From: Plectrocnemia conspersa
Taxonomy: Eukaryota; Arthropoda; Insecta; Trichoptera; Polycentropodidae
Length of the DNA stretch: 64,000 bases
Assembly (NCBI GenBank): GCA_009617715.1
Contig: VTFK01000091.1
Location: forward strand, 930,001 to 994,000
Direction: 5' to 3'
Part shown: in pieces, positions 35,301-47,300 of the stretch
Position numbering within the stretch: position 1 is the stretch's first letter
Layout of the letters: each line of letters begins with the position of its first letter
The notes under the pieces: generated by a model
The model's input: only the letters and a program-made list of their open reading frames with translations
What the model was told of the DNA's origin: nothing
The model's database searches: none
Program-made: the position numbers and the translations under genes

Positions 35301-38300
35301 TAAATAATTATAATGCACTTTTTTAGATGTGATATTGAAAATGAGATCAAAGAAGGCGGATCTTGGATAACGATATCCGGAAAAGTATACGATATTCAAG
35401 AGTTTAGGTGTGTTATATTATATATAATTGCTATTTTAAAAGAATTTTAATATATATGTTATTATTTATAGATGTAACTACGGCGGAACTGAAGATTTAG
35501 TGAAGAAACTAGTCGGGAGAGATGCCACTTTTGCGCTATCTTCATATCCTCACAATCAACACATACCGCGATTGACTGCCGATTGTGTCGGAGTACTAGA
35601 AATACCTCAATGCACTCCATTGGTGAATAGTTATTATTTATGTAGATTGATTGAATATGAGTTCAATTTATAATATAATGATTTTTAGGAAATGAGCGCT
35701 GGTATTAAGATGCATCATGTTTTGGGAGGTGCTGCTCGACATCTCGCGTTAGCATTGGGTATAAGAGCCTGCGCTTTGATTAAATCACTACCGCAGCAGA
35801 CTGTCGAGTTGAATACTTTGGCACTTTTAAAGTCTTCGTTTTTGACTGGCGGATTGCAAGTGTTACAACCTCCGAATCCATTCGACGAAGAAAAGGGCGA
35901 AGCTCGTAGTCCCGGAAGCACTGCCGGAAGTACGCCTTGTGCTCCGGCGCCTCCGCCTGCTCCTTCGCTGATAGCCACCACGGTTCCGAGAGTCACTTTT
36001 AATTCGACTCCGGATCTGCTCGTTTCGTTGGCTGAATCGAAGATTCACGTGAGCTCCGCTCATTACAGAATGAAATAAAATTGCATTTTGCGAATAAATA
36101 AAATGTATGTATTATTTTAGCACGATTCGCTAGCTGCTGCGTTCTGGACGGCGGCTTGTAGACACTGCCGTGGAATTTTATCGCCGGCTTTGTTTTCATT
36201 GGACCATCCAGCCGAAGAATTATCTCGAGTATTAACTGCCGCTCTAATGCATCATTTAGCGTTACATAATCAAGCATTATATATAGCTACTGGCGGTGAG
36301 TGTTTATTGAGATATTTATTTTATTAATCCGGCGCTAAAATTATATGATATTTTAGAAGCGGCCGGTGAAAACAGACAGTTCGATAAGTTCTTAACGGAA
36401 GTTTTGGAAGCGGTGTGGAAGAATAAATGGCGTTTAGCTCGTACTAGGCAGCAATTGGGAAGAAGCTATAAAGAAGTTTGCGCTCCGTTAGTGGAAAGAG
36501 CAAGGTTTTTGCTGCATGAAGTTCGACCGGCAGAATCCGCTGCCGCTACCGCCTTACCTAGACTAAAATCGACCATACCGATCTTCCATAAAACTGTTCA
36601 ACGCGCAATGTCGTCTACTAATCCCACTACAATAATGCCACCTGACAAGTATGTTATCAGTCGCAATAAATCTATCTAGTAATATTACTAATTTTTGTTG
36701 TTTTTACAGTTCTTCCGCTTTAGAGATGAAAGAGTCGTTCATGCTCAAAGAAATGTCAGAGTCGGATTACGGTGTCTCTAATGATTCTTTTTGTAAATCT
36801 TTTGCGATGAGCTTGGACAAAAAGCGTGAAGATTCAACTTCTACTAAACCCAAAGATAAGATTGTCCGCAAGGAGCGATCAGTGGATAACGAAAAGTCGA
36901 TATCTTACGACAGGGACAGGTTCTCTCTGGCAGCTAAGCCGATCAACTCTGACATTGATAAAATCGCCGCTTTGAATTTGAACCACAACAGAATTGCCGA
37001 TAAGATTGCCACCTTGGCCGACGTGGAAAATTCCGAAATCGAAGACAAGACACCGACAAACGACATATCAATCAGCTCGATCAACGAGATGACGGACAAT
37101 TCTTTGCTAAAAGATTCGCTAGAGGGTTCCGCCAAGTTTAACTTAGACGCCGAAGGAGTCAAAATGGATATGGTGGACGAACAAGAAAAGGAGCTAAGTA
37201 CGAGGGATGAAAAGGATATCGATACATCCGAGAGAGATAATTCTGCATCCGTCGGAGCTTGGACTACAAAAACCACTGAAAATACGACCGGTATGTTATT
37301 AAATATATACATAAATATTTGAGGTTTTGAGTTTTAATAATTTTTTTATATATATTTTAGTTTATGATACTTATTGGAAACCTAGAGAAAATATGATTGA
37401 TTATGAAAAACGACGGAAGATGATGAAAGGCATCGTAGAATTTGTTATGGCAGAAGCTGGTTGCGATATTGATATATTACGAAAAGCTATGTATTGTCAA
37501 GTAAGTTAACTGTTAAATAATATACTATTTATATTCAGGTTATGTTACACCGAGTATAATTTTAGGTAAAAAGAGCCGATATAAGACTAGCTGGTTATAA
37601 TAGCACGTTGGAGGTTTTGAAAACAACTAGAAATCTATCAATGCCAGTGCATTATATGTGTTTATCTGGTATATTGGGAGCTAGCGCTTGGCCGTTATCT
37701 GGAGTCGAAACTGGATCAGGAGGCATTCATCCATTAGACGACGTACCACTAGCACCGCCTACGTGTCGAGCAGCTCTATTATTAGCACACTCTCGTATAT
37801 CTTTGTGGACGGCTGGTCAGATCAGAGCTCTGGCAGTTCTGAACGCACCCACTTATGCTCAATACGATGATCTCAATGAGAATTCGCCTAGAGCTAGATT
37901 TTTAATCGCTTTGATGGGATTAGCCGGAGCTATGACTAGGGGCGGTCCTCTGTCTGTTTCCGCTCTCTTAAATGGCGGAATAGCCGGAGCAGTTTTATCG
38001 ATCTTGGCGGCTGCACCGCCTTCCGTTTTAACGCCACAAACCATCGGTGGAGAAGATGACTTAGGAGGGTGCGGAAGGTTGCTTACCGCTTTAGAAGAGG
38101 ATGCAGGTCTAAGAGCAGAAGGCACGACAACACCTTCAGGACCTGAATTAGCAGCAGCTATGCGACAGGGTACAAGAGTCGTTAGAGGACGTGATTGGAA
38201 GTGGGGAGATCAGGTAAGAATATAAGTTCATATCTATACTAGATTTTTACAGCAGTAGACATTATTGTCATTCACAATCGCATATATGTTTCGGATGCTC

Positions 38301-41300
38301 CACTCATGACATTACTGTATATAATTGATCATGAGAAAAACATATTTATTTATTTAATCTTTCGTTGTAACCTGACGGGCATAAGCCCAATGTGTTACAA
38401 TGGGGTAAATCTGTACCAACTGAGTAAGACAATAATTATTTTGTTTTGTTTTCCATTTCCTATAGCTATTATATTGTAATTCGGTAAAAATCAGGGATTT
38501 TGGAAAGTTTTTTGTGAAAAAGTCAGTCATTTAACGTTTTTAACCAGGGCTTCAAACCATTATTTTTTTATTTTGTTTTTTTTTTTCAGTTCAATTAAAA
38601 ATATATACATCAGTTCTGTTCCAATTTTTATTCTAGAAAAAATAATGTTTTTTGGTTTTTGATTCAGCTCTAAGTAATTAATTTTTAAATATTTTTATTT
38701 CTATAAAAAAAATATTTTTAATTTAATTATAGAACATTTTATTACTTTTTTGTAATAAGCATATAATATAAATAATAATAATTAATTAAAGGTATAATAA
38801 TTAGAAGTAAGAGTATATGATATATTATAATATGTAACATAATTTATTAAGCAAAACATATATAAACGAAATAAATTCGTATATTCACGATTGAAGTATG
38901 CAGGATTCTTGGGTATATTTATTTAAAATTAAAAAATATTAAAGCTACCTCTAATTATTAAAATATTTTTCAATGTATTTTCACTTAAACTATTTCTGTT
39001 GTCTCGTAGAATAAACTAGTTGATGTGGTACATCATTAATATCAATATTAAAGAGGCTTTTATTTCATTTAATTTTTTACGAAAATCTTCTCGAAAGGTT
39101 TTTTGTCAATACCTCGAATAAATATTATTAATTGTGCAGTGTCTGTTATGTCAGTATTTTCATCCATTGCCAATGCATACCAATTTATTTATATTTATAC
39201 AAAATTTATTATTTCAATAATTTGCAACTGGGCCACAGGTTGCCGACTCCCTGTTTTAGATGGTCCATTTCCAAATCTATACCATTGTATATTTCTATAA
39301 TATAAATAAGTGTATCTACTTAATATTATTTTAATAGAAGTTATGTTGATCCAGAAACTCATAGCAAATTTTTTTTATTTTTATCTCGGATGTCTGTTGA
39401 TATATATTCATACTTTAAATTTTAGTGTATTTGTCATATGTACTATTCTATGCCTTATAACTAATTTATTTATTTATATATTAGGATGGCCCTCCACCAT
39501 CTGAAGGACGAGTTGTCGGAGAATTGGGAGAAGATGGATGGGTCAGGGTGGAATGGGATACTGGTGCTATTAATTCTTATCGGATGGGCAAAGAAGGAAA
39601 GTATGATCTGCGCTTGGCGAGAGCTCCGAGTCCAGTACCCAGTGCTCTCGAAACTCCTCACGGACAGACAGATAAATTACTAGGTATTATTCTAATATTA
39701 GTTTTAAATATTTCTTTTGAACTTAACATATCGATGTATCAAACAGAATGGACACAATGGCGTTGTCAACCTTCGGAAGTGGTTAAACAACAGTGCTTAG
39801 TTTTGCTACGAGCTCTCGGTGCCGCCGCCGGCTTAGGAAGTTCTAATAGTTCAGAACCGAACGTTCAGAATACTGCTCTGAGGAACTTAGCCGGTCTACA
39901 CCGGCGTCTCTTAGCCGGATCTAAAACCACCCCACAATTCCAATATAATAATCTAAGATTAGCTTGTGGATTTTTCAACGATTGGGCTGCCATATATTTT
40001 TTGAGAGGTAATACTTGAATTAACGATTGATTTTGAGCGTAAACTTACTTAAAATATATTTTAGGTACCGCTCAATGTAAAGGCATGAAAGCAGCACTGT
40101 GCTCAACTCAATGGTTGCAGTTAGCGCTTTCGTTCTTATCGCAAGATGGCGAACCTCCGACTTTGGATTTGATTTACATGCAGGTGAGTTATTCTTTGAT
40201 TTTAATTGGTCTTAAAGATGCTAATATATTAAATATTGTAGGTACAATGCGCCTGGTTGCTTCGTAGCGTCTTACCAGAACACGAGGGGTCCGATAGTGA
40301 AAAGAACGAGCTACTATCGCAATTGATATCTTTGATAGGAAAGAGATTAATTATGCCACCTACTTGCGATCCATCTCTAAGACCTGATCCTTTAACTAGA
40401 AATATGTTTGCGGGTATGCATTTGTAAGATAATTTATTTAAAAGGATCTATATTGATACATATGTCGATAGATGGAAACGGAGGAGAAGGCGGAATCGAT
40501 ACGCGTCCTCGAGCTTTACTGACTGCACCGGGCGCGGGAGTCCTCGCCGGAGCTATAACTTCACTATTGCGAGTCTTGCAAACGGCTCCTAATTGGTCGA
40601 CACACTTGAACGCAATCTTAGGTGAACAGTTGTGCGATGCAGCCCACGAAGTGACGTCTTCCGAATGGAAAGGATACATTCAGAGCATTTCATTCATCGG
40701 AACGCAAACAGTTGATACTCAGATGCCGCAATATGACTTCCAACCCTCGAATGAATTTTGTTTGACAGGTATTATTTTAGTGTTTGGATCTATTTTAATA
40801 CTTTACAAATATTGATCGTTTCATACCAATATAGCTGGCGTCCTCGGCGTTATCGGCGGACCCGAACATCGTCCGTACGTCGGCCAGAGAGTCAGCGTCG
40901 GCACTTCGCCTCCAAAGCTGGGTACGATTCTGAGAGTGGCTCCTCGCGCCAGACTAATAGTACAATGCGACGGTTCTGAAACACCCGTTAAAGTGGACGT
41001 GGAATCTGTCGTATCCGCTGAAAAAGCGTTCGAAATATGGAGACTACCGCAAGGTGAAGCGATGATGAAGAGCTGGGGTTCTTTGTTGAGTTTGGGAGTT
41101 CGTGCTCCGGCACTGCCACCTAAAGAATCGATGGGTATTATTATTTTTTTTAATATACATATATAAATATATAGTTGAATATAAATTAACAATGTTTCTG
41201 AAGGTTGTGAAGTCAACGTTAACATGTTGCGATGTCAACAATTTGAGATGCTGTCGCTCGAAGCTACCGGAGCTCTTATGTCTTGTCAATCTCGTCTTCG

Positions 41301-44300
41301 TTCTGTCTTATCGCAATCTGATGCTATATTGGATAATAAATATATGGAAAGAGAATATATAGGTTTGTTTGGGTTTTTTTTTATTATTAACTATTATTTT
41401 TATATCTAATTATTTATTTTTACAGAAAATGCGATGATAATCAAAAAAGGCTTACTGATCAGAAAAATTCTATCGTTGGCGATTAGACCCAGTCCATTAC
41501 GAGCTGCTCATACCCTCATCGAAGTGTAAAAAGGCTATTCATGCCCTAGCTGAACATTTAGCTGCCGAGTTCATATGCGGTATGTTGGTTTTATTATTAA
41601 ACTAGCTTACCTACTATAGACTACATATTTTTGGACGCTCTGCTTTGTCTTACTGTCCTATTTATTGCTTCTAGAAAAATAGAGACAAGGGATGACTCAT
41701 CTATAATTATTTTAGAATCATGTTCCATTAAAAGTTTTGGAGAATCTAAATTCCTTTGTAATAAAATAACGGTTTGTCAATTTTGAGTTTATGCTCTGAT
41801 AATAACTTAGACCATATGTGCCACACTTCTAGGAGAAAAGAAATAAAGGATGGCTCATCCATAATTTTTTTTTTAATTATGTTCCATTGAATAGTTTTGA
41901 TGAATCTAAATTCTTTTGCAATAAAATAAGGGATTATTAACCTTGAATGTATACTCTGGTAATGACTTAGAACATATATGCCACACCATAATGTTTCTAG
42001 GAGAACTGAGATAAGGGATTACTCATCAATAATTTTTTAAATTATGTTCCATTAAATATTTTTGGTGATTCTAAATTTCTTTGCAATAAAATAAAGGTTT
42101 GTTAATCTTAAATTGATGCCCTGATCATACTTATATCAGCAGTCACTAACCTTTTGGATTTCATGGACCACTAAACTCAAAATGTTGAATCCTGCTGACC
42201 ACTACTGTAACTTTTTCATAAAAGTAACATTCTAAACATGAAATGGTACTTGTTTTTCCATGGGAGAGACTTAGTGCTCGCCCATTTATTGCTACCACGG
42301 CCAGTTACGACGATCTTAGGATGTAATTGAATTAGTCTGGTTTCTATTATGACCAATGTGGTAATTTTTAAAACAGTTGCAACCTGTTATCTAAATAGGC
42401 TTGAGACGGCCGTTAAATATTTTGAACAAGTGTGAGATCTGGCAACTTTACCTGATAGTTGCATCGTTTGTACTAAATATTGGCTGAGCCTTTTAATAAC
42501 TTGAAATCTAATGAGGCGAAAATTCAAAATTAAAAGAAAGTCGAATCAAAATATAATAAAACATTTTATTAAACAAATTTAAATTATGTTCAAATTACTC
42601 CATGGATCACCACAATTCTCTCAAGAACCATCAGTGGTCTGCGGATCACCGGTTGGCGACCGCTCATTTGGAAGCTTGCCACGCTAAACTGATTCTAGCA
42701 AAATAGAGATAAGGGATGACTCATTTATAATTTTTTTTAACCCCTTTCCATTAATTAGTTTAGCTGAATCTAAATTACTTTGTAATAAAATAAGGGTTTA
42801 TTAACCTTGAATTTATGCTCTGGTTATAAGATAAACCACATGTGCCACATTAAAATGTTTCTATGAGAATAGAGATAAGGGATGACTCATCGATGCAAAT
42901 TTTTGAAGAGTCATCTAAATCTATGTAATTTTAATCTTATGACAATTATTATAACGACATATTAGAACAATTATATATAAGATAATCATGAAATCTAAAA
43001 AAAATAAAATAAACATTAAGTTTGTCTTATTTTTTATGTGTTTATGTTATATTAATTTGTCAATAATTATTATAATTTATGTAATAATTTATGTAATAAT
43101 ACGTGAGTTAATGCTTTAGTAGTGGGAATAAATATTAATTCTTTTGCATTACATTTTTGTATTTTCCCCCTATTTTTATTGAGTTTATTGTTAAGACTTA
43201 TTTTACGGTTATAATTTATAACTTTATTGAATTATGTATTCACGAAAGTGCATTAAATTTGAGAAGCTTGTTATATTATAACCTAATATAAAGACACATT
43301 TTATGTTTAAAATTTTATAATAAATAGGACATTTCTAAAAGCCAATGTATCGACTCAGTGTATTTTTGATGATTCTATATAAGCCAATATATTATCTCTA
43401 ATGTATTATAGGGGTTAATAATTTTATAATTTTTAATTTTAAATAATTATCTTTTCTATAGAACAAACTGAACAATCTAATACTTTAGGAGACGCCGACG
43501 AAGCTGGCGAGCCGCTTTCTCATGATGAGGAAGTCGTTCCCCAAGGTATGTATTTTTATCGTCTATGAGTACTCAGATTTGATTTTATTATAATTGAAAC
43601 GGTATTTTAGGTGTTTTAGAACAGTCATCTAGTCAACATCCGCTCCTCCAGCAGATAATTGAGATGGGCTTTCCTCGAAAGGCAGTTCTACGGGCAGTCA
43701 AGGCTATGGGAGAATCGGCTACCGTTGAAGCTATAGTCGGATGGCTTTTAGAGCATACGTTGGATAATTTACACGTCGATATTGAATTGGATATACCGAT
43801 GGAACCGAAAGTAATGAAATATTTATTATAATATACTTATTATTTATATTAATATATGCTTTAGTTTAAGACTCGCGTTGATTTCTCGAGTGATGATGAA
43901 TACGCTCATTATGTATGTGATAAAGTAAAAACAAAGCAGATTGTGAGATGCTGCTCTTCGTTTGAAGAAGTACGTATTTGTATGACAATACATTGATAAT
44001 GAGCTACTATAATATTTATATTGATATGTTTCTTTAGGTGAAACAAGGCGATCTCGGACAAGTGCTTCGTGTCGATAGAGAAGGACTGCACGATTTAAAT
44101 CTTCAGGTAGAATGGCACAGGCAGCCTACTTTGTATTGGGTGCGGTATATACACGTGGAACTGATATGCGATCCTTCAGAAAACACAATGGCAAATAGCA
44201 GTTTATTGCTAGCTAAAGAAATACATTTAGTTCCTGGCGATAAAGTTAGAGTGCGTCCGAGTGTTACGCAGCCTCGTTACAAATGGGGATTTATTGATCA

Positions 44301-47300
44301 TACTTGCGTCGGAGTCATCTCGGCAATAGCCAGCAATGGCAGAGACGTCACTGTAGATTTTCCACAACAACCCGGATGGACTGGACAGCTTTGCGAAATG
44401 GAGAAAGTCTTGGATATTCCAGGTAACTAACATATGATTAGAAATGATTTTGTGGAGATTTAATTTGCCGTTTTTTTTTAATAATTTTAGTTGAAGAAGT
44501 AAAAATGGTTATCGGTTGGAGAGGTTGCGTTAGATCGGTGAGAGTCTCGTCGGGAGCTTCCGGTGTGGCTCACCTTTTGGATGGAAGTCCACATACGCAT
44601 TGGCAGAGCGACTCGCCACGCGGAAAGCATTGGATCAGGATCGAGATGCAGGCTGGAGTTGCTATTAAAAAGCTGGCATTGCGATTGTCTCCCGCTGAGG
44701 GTTCTTATTATCCAACTGTCGTATCGGTGCGTGGCGGTAGCACTTTTCTGGATGGAGATCTACGCGATTTAAAAACTGCACAGACTCCAGCGCCAACGTC
44801 TCCGCCTCCTTCTCACCATGTAAATCTGACGCTGTTAAATGACGTTAAACAGGTGTGTTATTAGTTTAAAAATTAGTGAGCCATTATTTAACAATATGCA
44901 TTAATTATTTCTTGATGTTTTGCTGTAGTTTTATCGTTGTATCGAGATTATGATCAAGCAATGTTGGAATGGCGGAATCTATTCGAGGGTTCACGGTTTG
45001 CATATAACAGGCGTCCGACTACCTCAATCTCACGCTGAAGCCTTACAAGTAATATATTTTTTATTAGTCGGTGAGACGTTAGAAGTTATTTATTTAAATT
45101 AAAACCATTGTGAATATTTATATTTTTTAGGCAATGAGCTTTTTATCTGAAGATTGGTGCGATAGTCAACCGGCTTTGACCACGTTATATACATCACCAG
45201 ATCTACTACCTCAGATACCCGATGACAGTCCTAAAGTATTTGTGTGGGGATTGAACGATCGAGGACAATTGGGCGGCATAGCCGGTTCTAAAGTCAAAGT
45301 TCCGACCTTACAAACGGCTTTCAGCATGCTGCGACCCGTTCAGATCGACGGGCGGTTCTAAAACATTATTTATAGTGTCGCACGATGGAAAAGTACGTTA
45401 ACACTTAATTGAATCAAGAATTCTCGAGAAATTTTGATGAATGAAAAAATGTATGTACCTATTACAGTAAAGTACAGGCGGCCCTCGACTTTCGCACATA
45501 ATCAGTTCCTGAAAATGTGTGCGAATGTTGAATGTTCGAAAGTAGAGGGAAGTAAAAATAAATTGAAATTGTGTGTATTTTAAAATATTTATTTATCAAG
45601 TAAATATAAGATGCTTAAGAGGCACTTAAGAGACATGTTTAAGTGGGGTTTGCGGGTGTTTCCTTTGAAAAGTTATCAAGAGTTAACTGTTTTCCATTAT
45701 TCTTTTTCTTTTCTTCATATAGTATTTTATAACATGCTATGTTTTTATTGATACCCCCACGCACTTGAGATATGCGTTCTCCATTGGGATCACAATCTTC
45801 CATAATATTTTTAAATTTGTCAAGATGTATGAAGGCTTCATTGATATTTTTCATTGCTAAAGAGTTTTCCAAAATAAACCTGTCTCGTCTACATTAAATA
45901 TTTGTCTAGAGGAATATTCTCCATCTTCAATAATTTTGGATAATTATGAAATAAATTCCTTTGCGGCATCTTTATCCGCATCAGCCGATTCTCCAGTAAA
46001 TTTAATATTATGAAAAGAATACCTCATATTAAAATTGTAAAACCAACCATTACTTGCTTGAAAAACTGTGTTAAAATATTTTTTTAATCTATCCTTCCAA
46101 TCTTTGTGCAAACTAAGAGCTTTTGCTTGAATAATTGAAATACCCAGAGGGACATTTTTTTGATGTTGGTCATCGATCCATGATAACAAAGATTTTTCCA
46201 TTTCATCCATGTTTTTTTTGCCGTGTTTTTTTTGAAACATATCTTTAAAGATTGTTCAAATATATCTTTAAATCCACAATTTTGAACGTATTCCTTAATT
46301 ATATTTTTATTTTGCAAAATTTAACATATCGTAGACCTGTTTGTATCATACGAACGTCCAATTAAAGCAAAAGGTTCACCGCTATCAGAACGTCTAATAA
46401 TTTCCATATTTGTCTCGAATCGTGTGAACTTTATGAGTCCTTAATTTATTTTTGTTCGTATCAACACTGAAGTTTTTCTGTTTCTCACTCATGTTTATAA
46501 ATTTTTAAAAAAAAAAAATTGAATTTAAAAAAAATGTTTTTTTTTTAAAATGTGCGAAATAGCGAATTGTGCGAAAGTTGAACGTCCGAAAGTCGAGGGC
46601 CACCTGTACAGTAGACCCCCAATAACACGGTAAATTGGGGATGCGCTATTTGGGTGCTCGTTAAGCCCGTTAATGTTAAAGCGAGGAGAATATCTCATCA
46701 CATGCGCCTGATTCATACGTACGTATTACAAAAAATTGTATGAGTATTTTCTAATCCCCCAACTACACGCACCCAAATAGCATGTTCCTAACCGTGTTAT
46801 TGGGGGGGGTCTACTATATTGCAGATACATTATTACATATTATACTTAAAATAATTTAAAAAACCCATGCCATCTAAAATAGAATCAAACATCCTCTTTC
46901 TTTTTTTTGTTAAAAAAATTTCGGCTGTGAAAAAATTCCTCTCGTTTTGTATTGATGTTGATTTAATCGACAATAAGGCTTCAAATAGCACTGTATATTA
47001 TTTGTTCTCTTGCCCGATGATTAAAATGTTTTGTATTCTTTTTCTATTAATCCGTAAAATGTTGCTTTTCTTACACTACTTTCTGTAAGTCTGAAAGAAA
47101 TTTCTTTCTCTAATTGTTGCGCCAATGATAAATTTTCAAGTTCTTTAATGGATTCTAATGATTTAATGGAGTCGCGAGGGTCCTTAAATTCGTCAAGCCA
47201 TTAAATAATCTCGTCAAGCCATAAAGTCAACGTCTGGTTTCTTCGATTATATAATTTCTCTTTAATTGCCTGTGGAAATTTCGAGCTTAGCTCAAAATTG

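Noticed and set aside
36905..37312. 135-codon minus-strand frame opposite HERC2 exon 27
   Set aside because: Antisense of an acidic exon; the plus strand fits splice phases on both sides.
46609..46816. Long hairpin considered as a microRNA precursor or structured ncRNA
   Set aside because: Multiple copies with pogo-type ends and a TA target mark it as a MITE.
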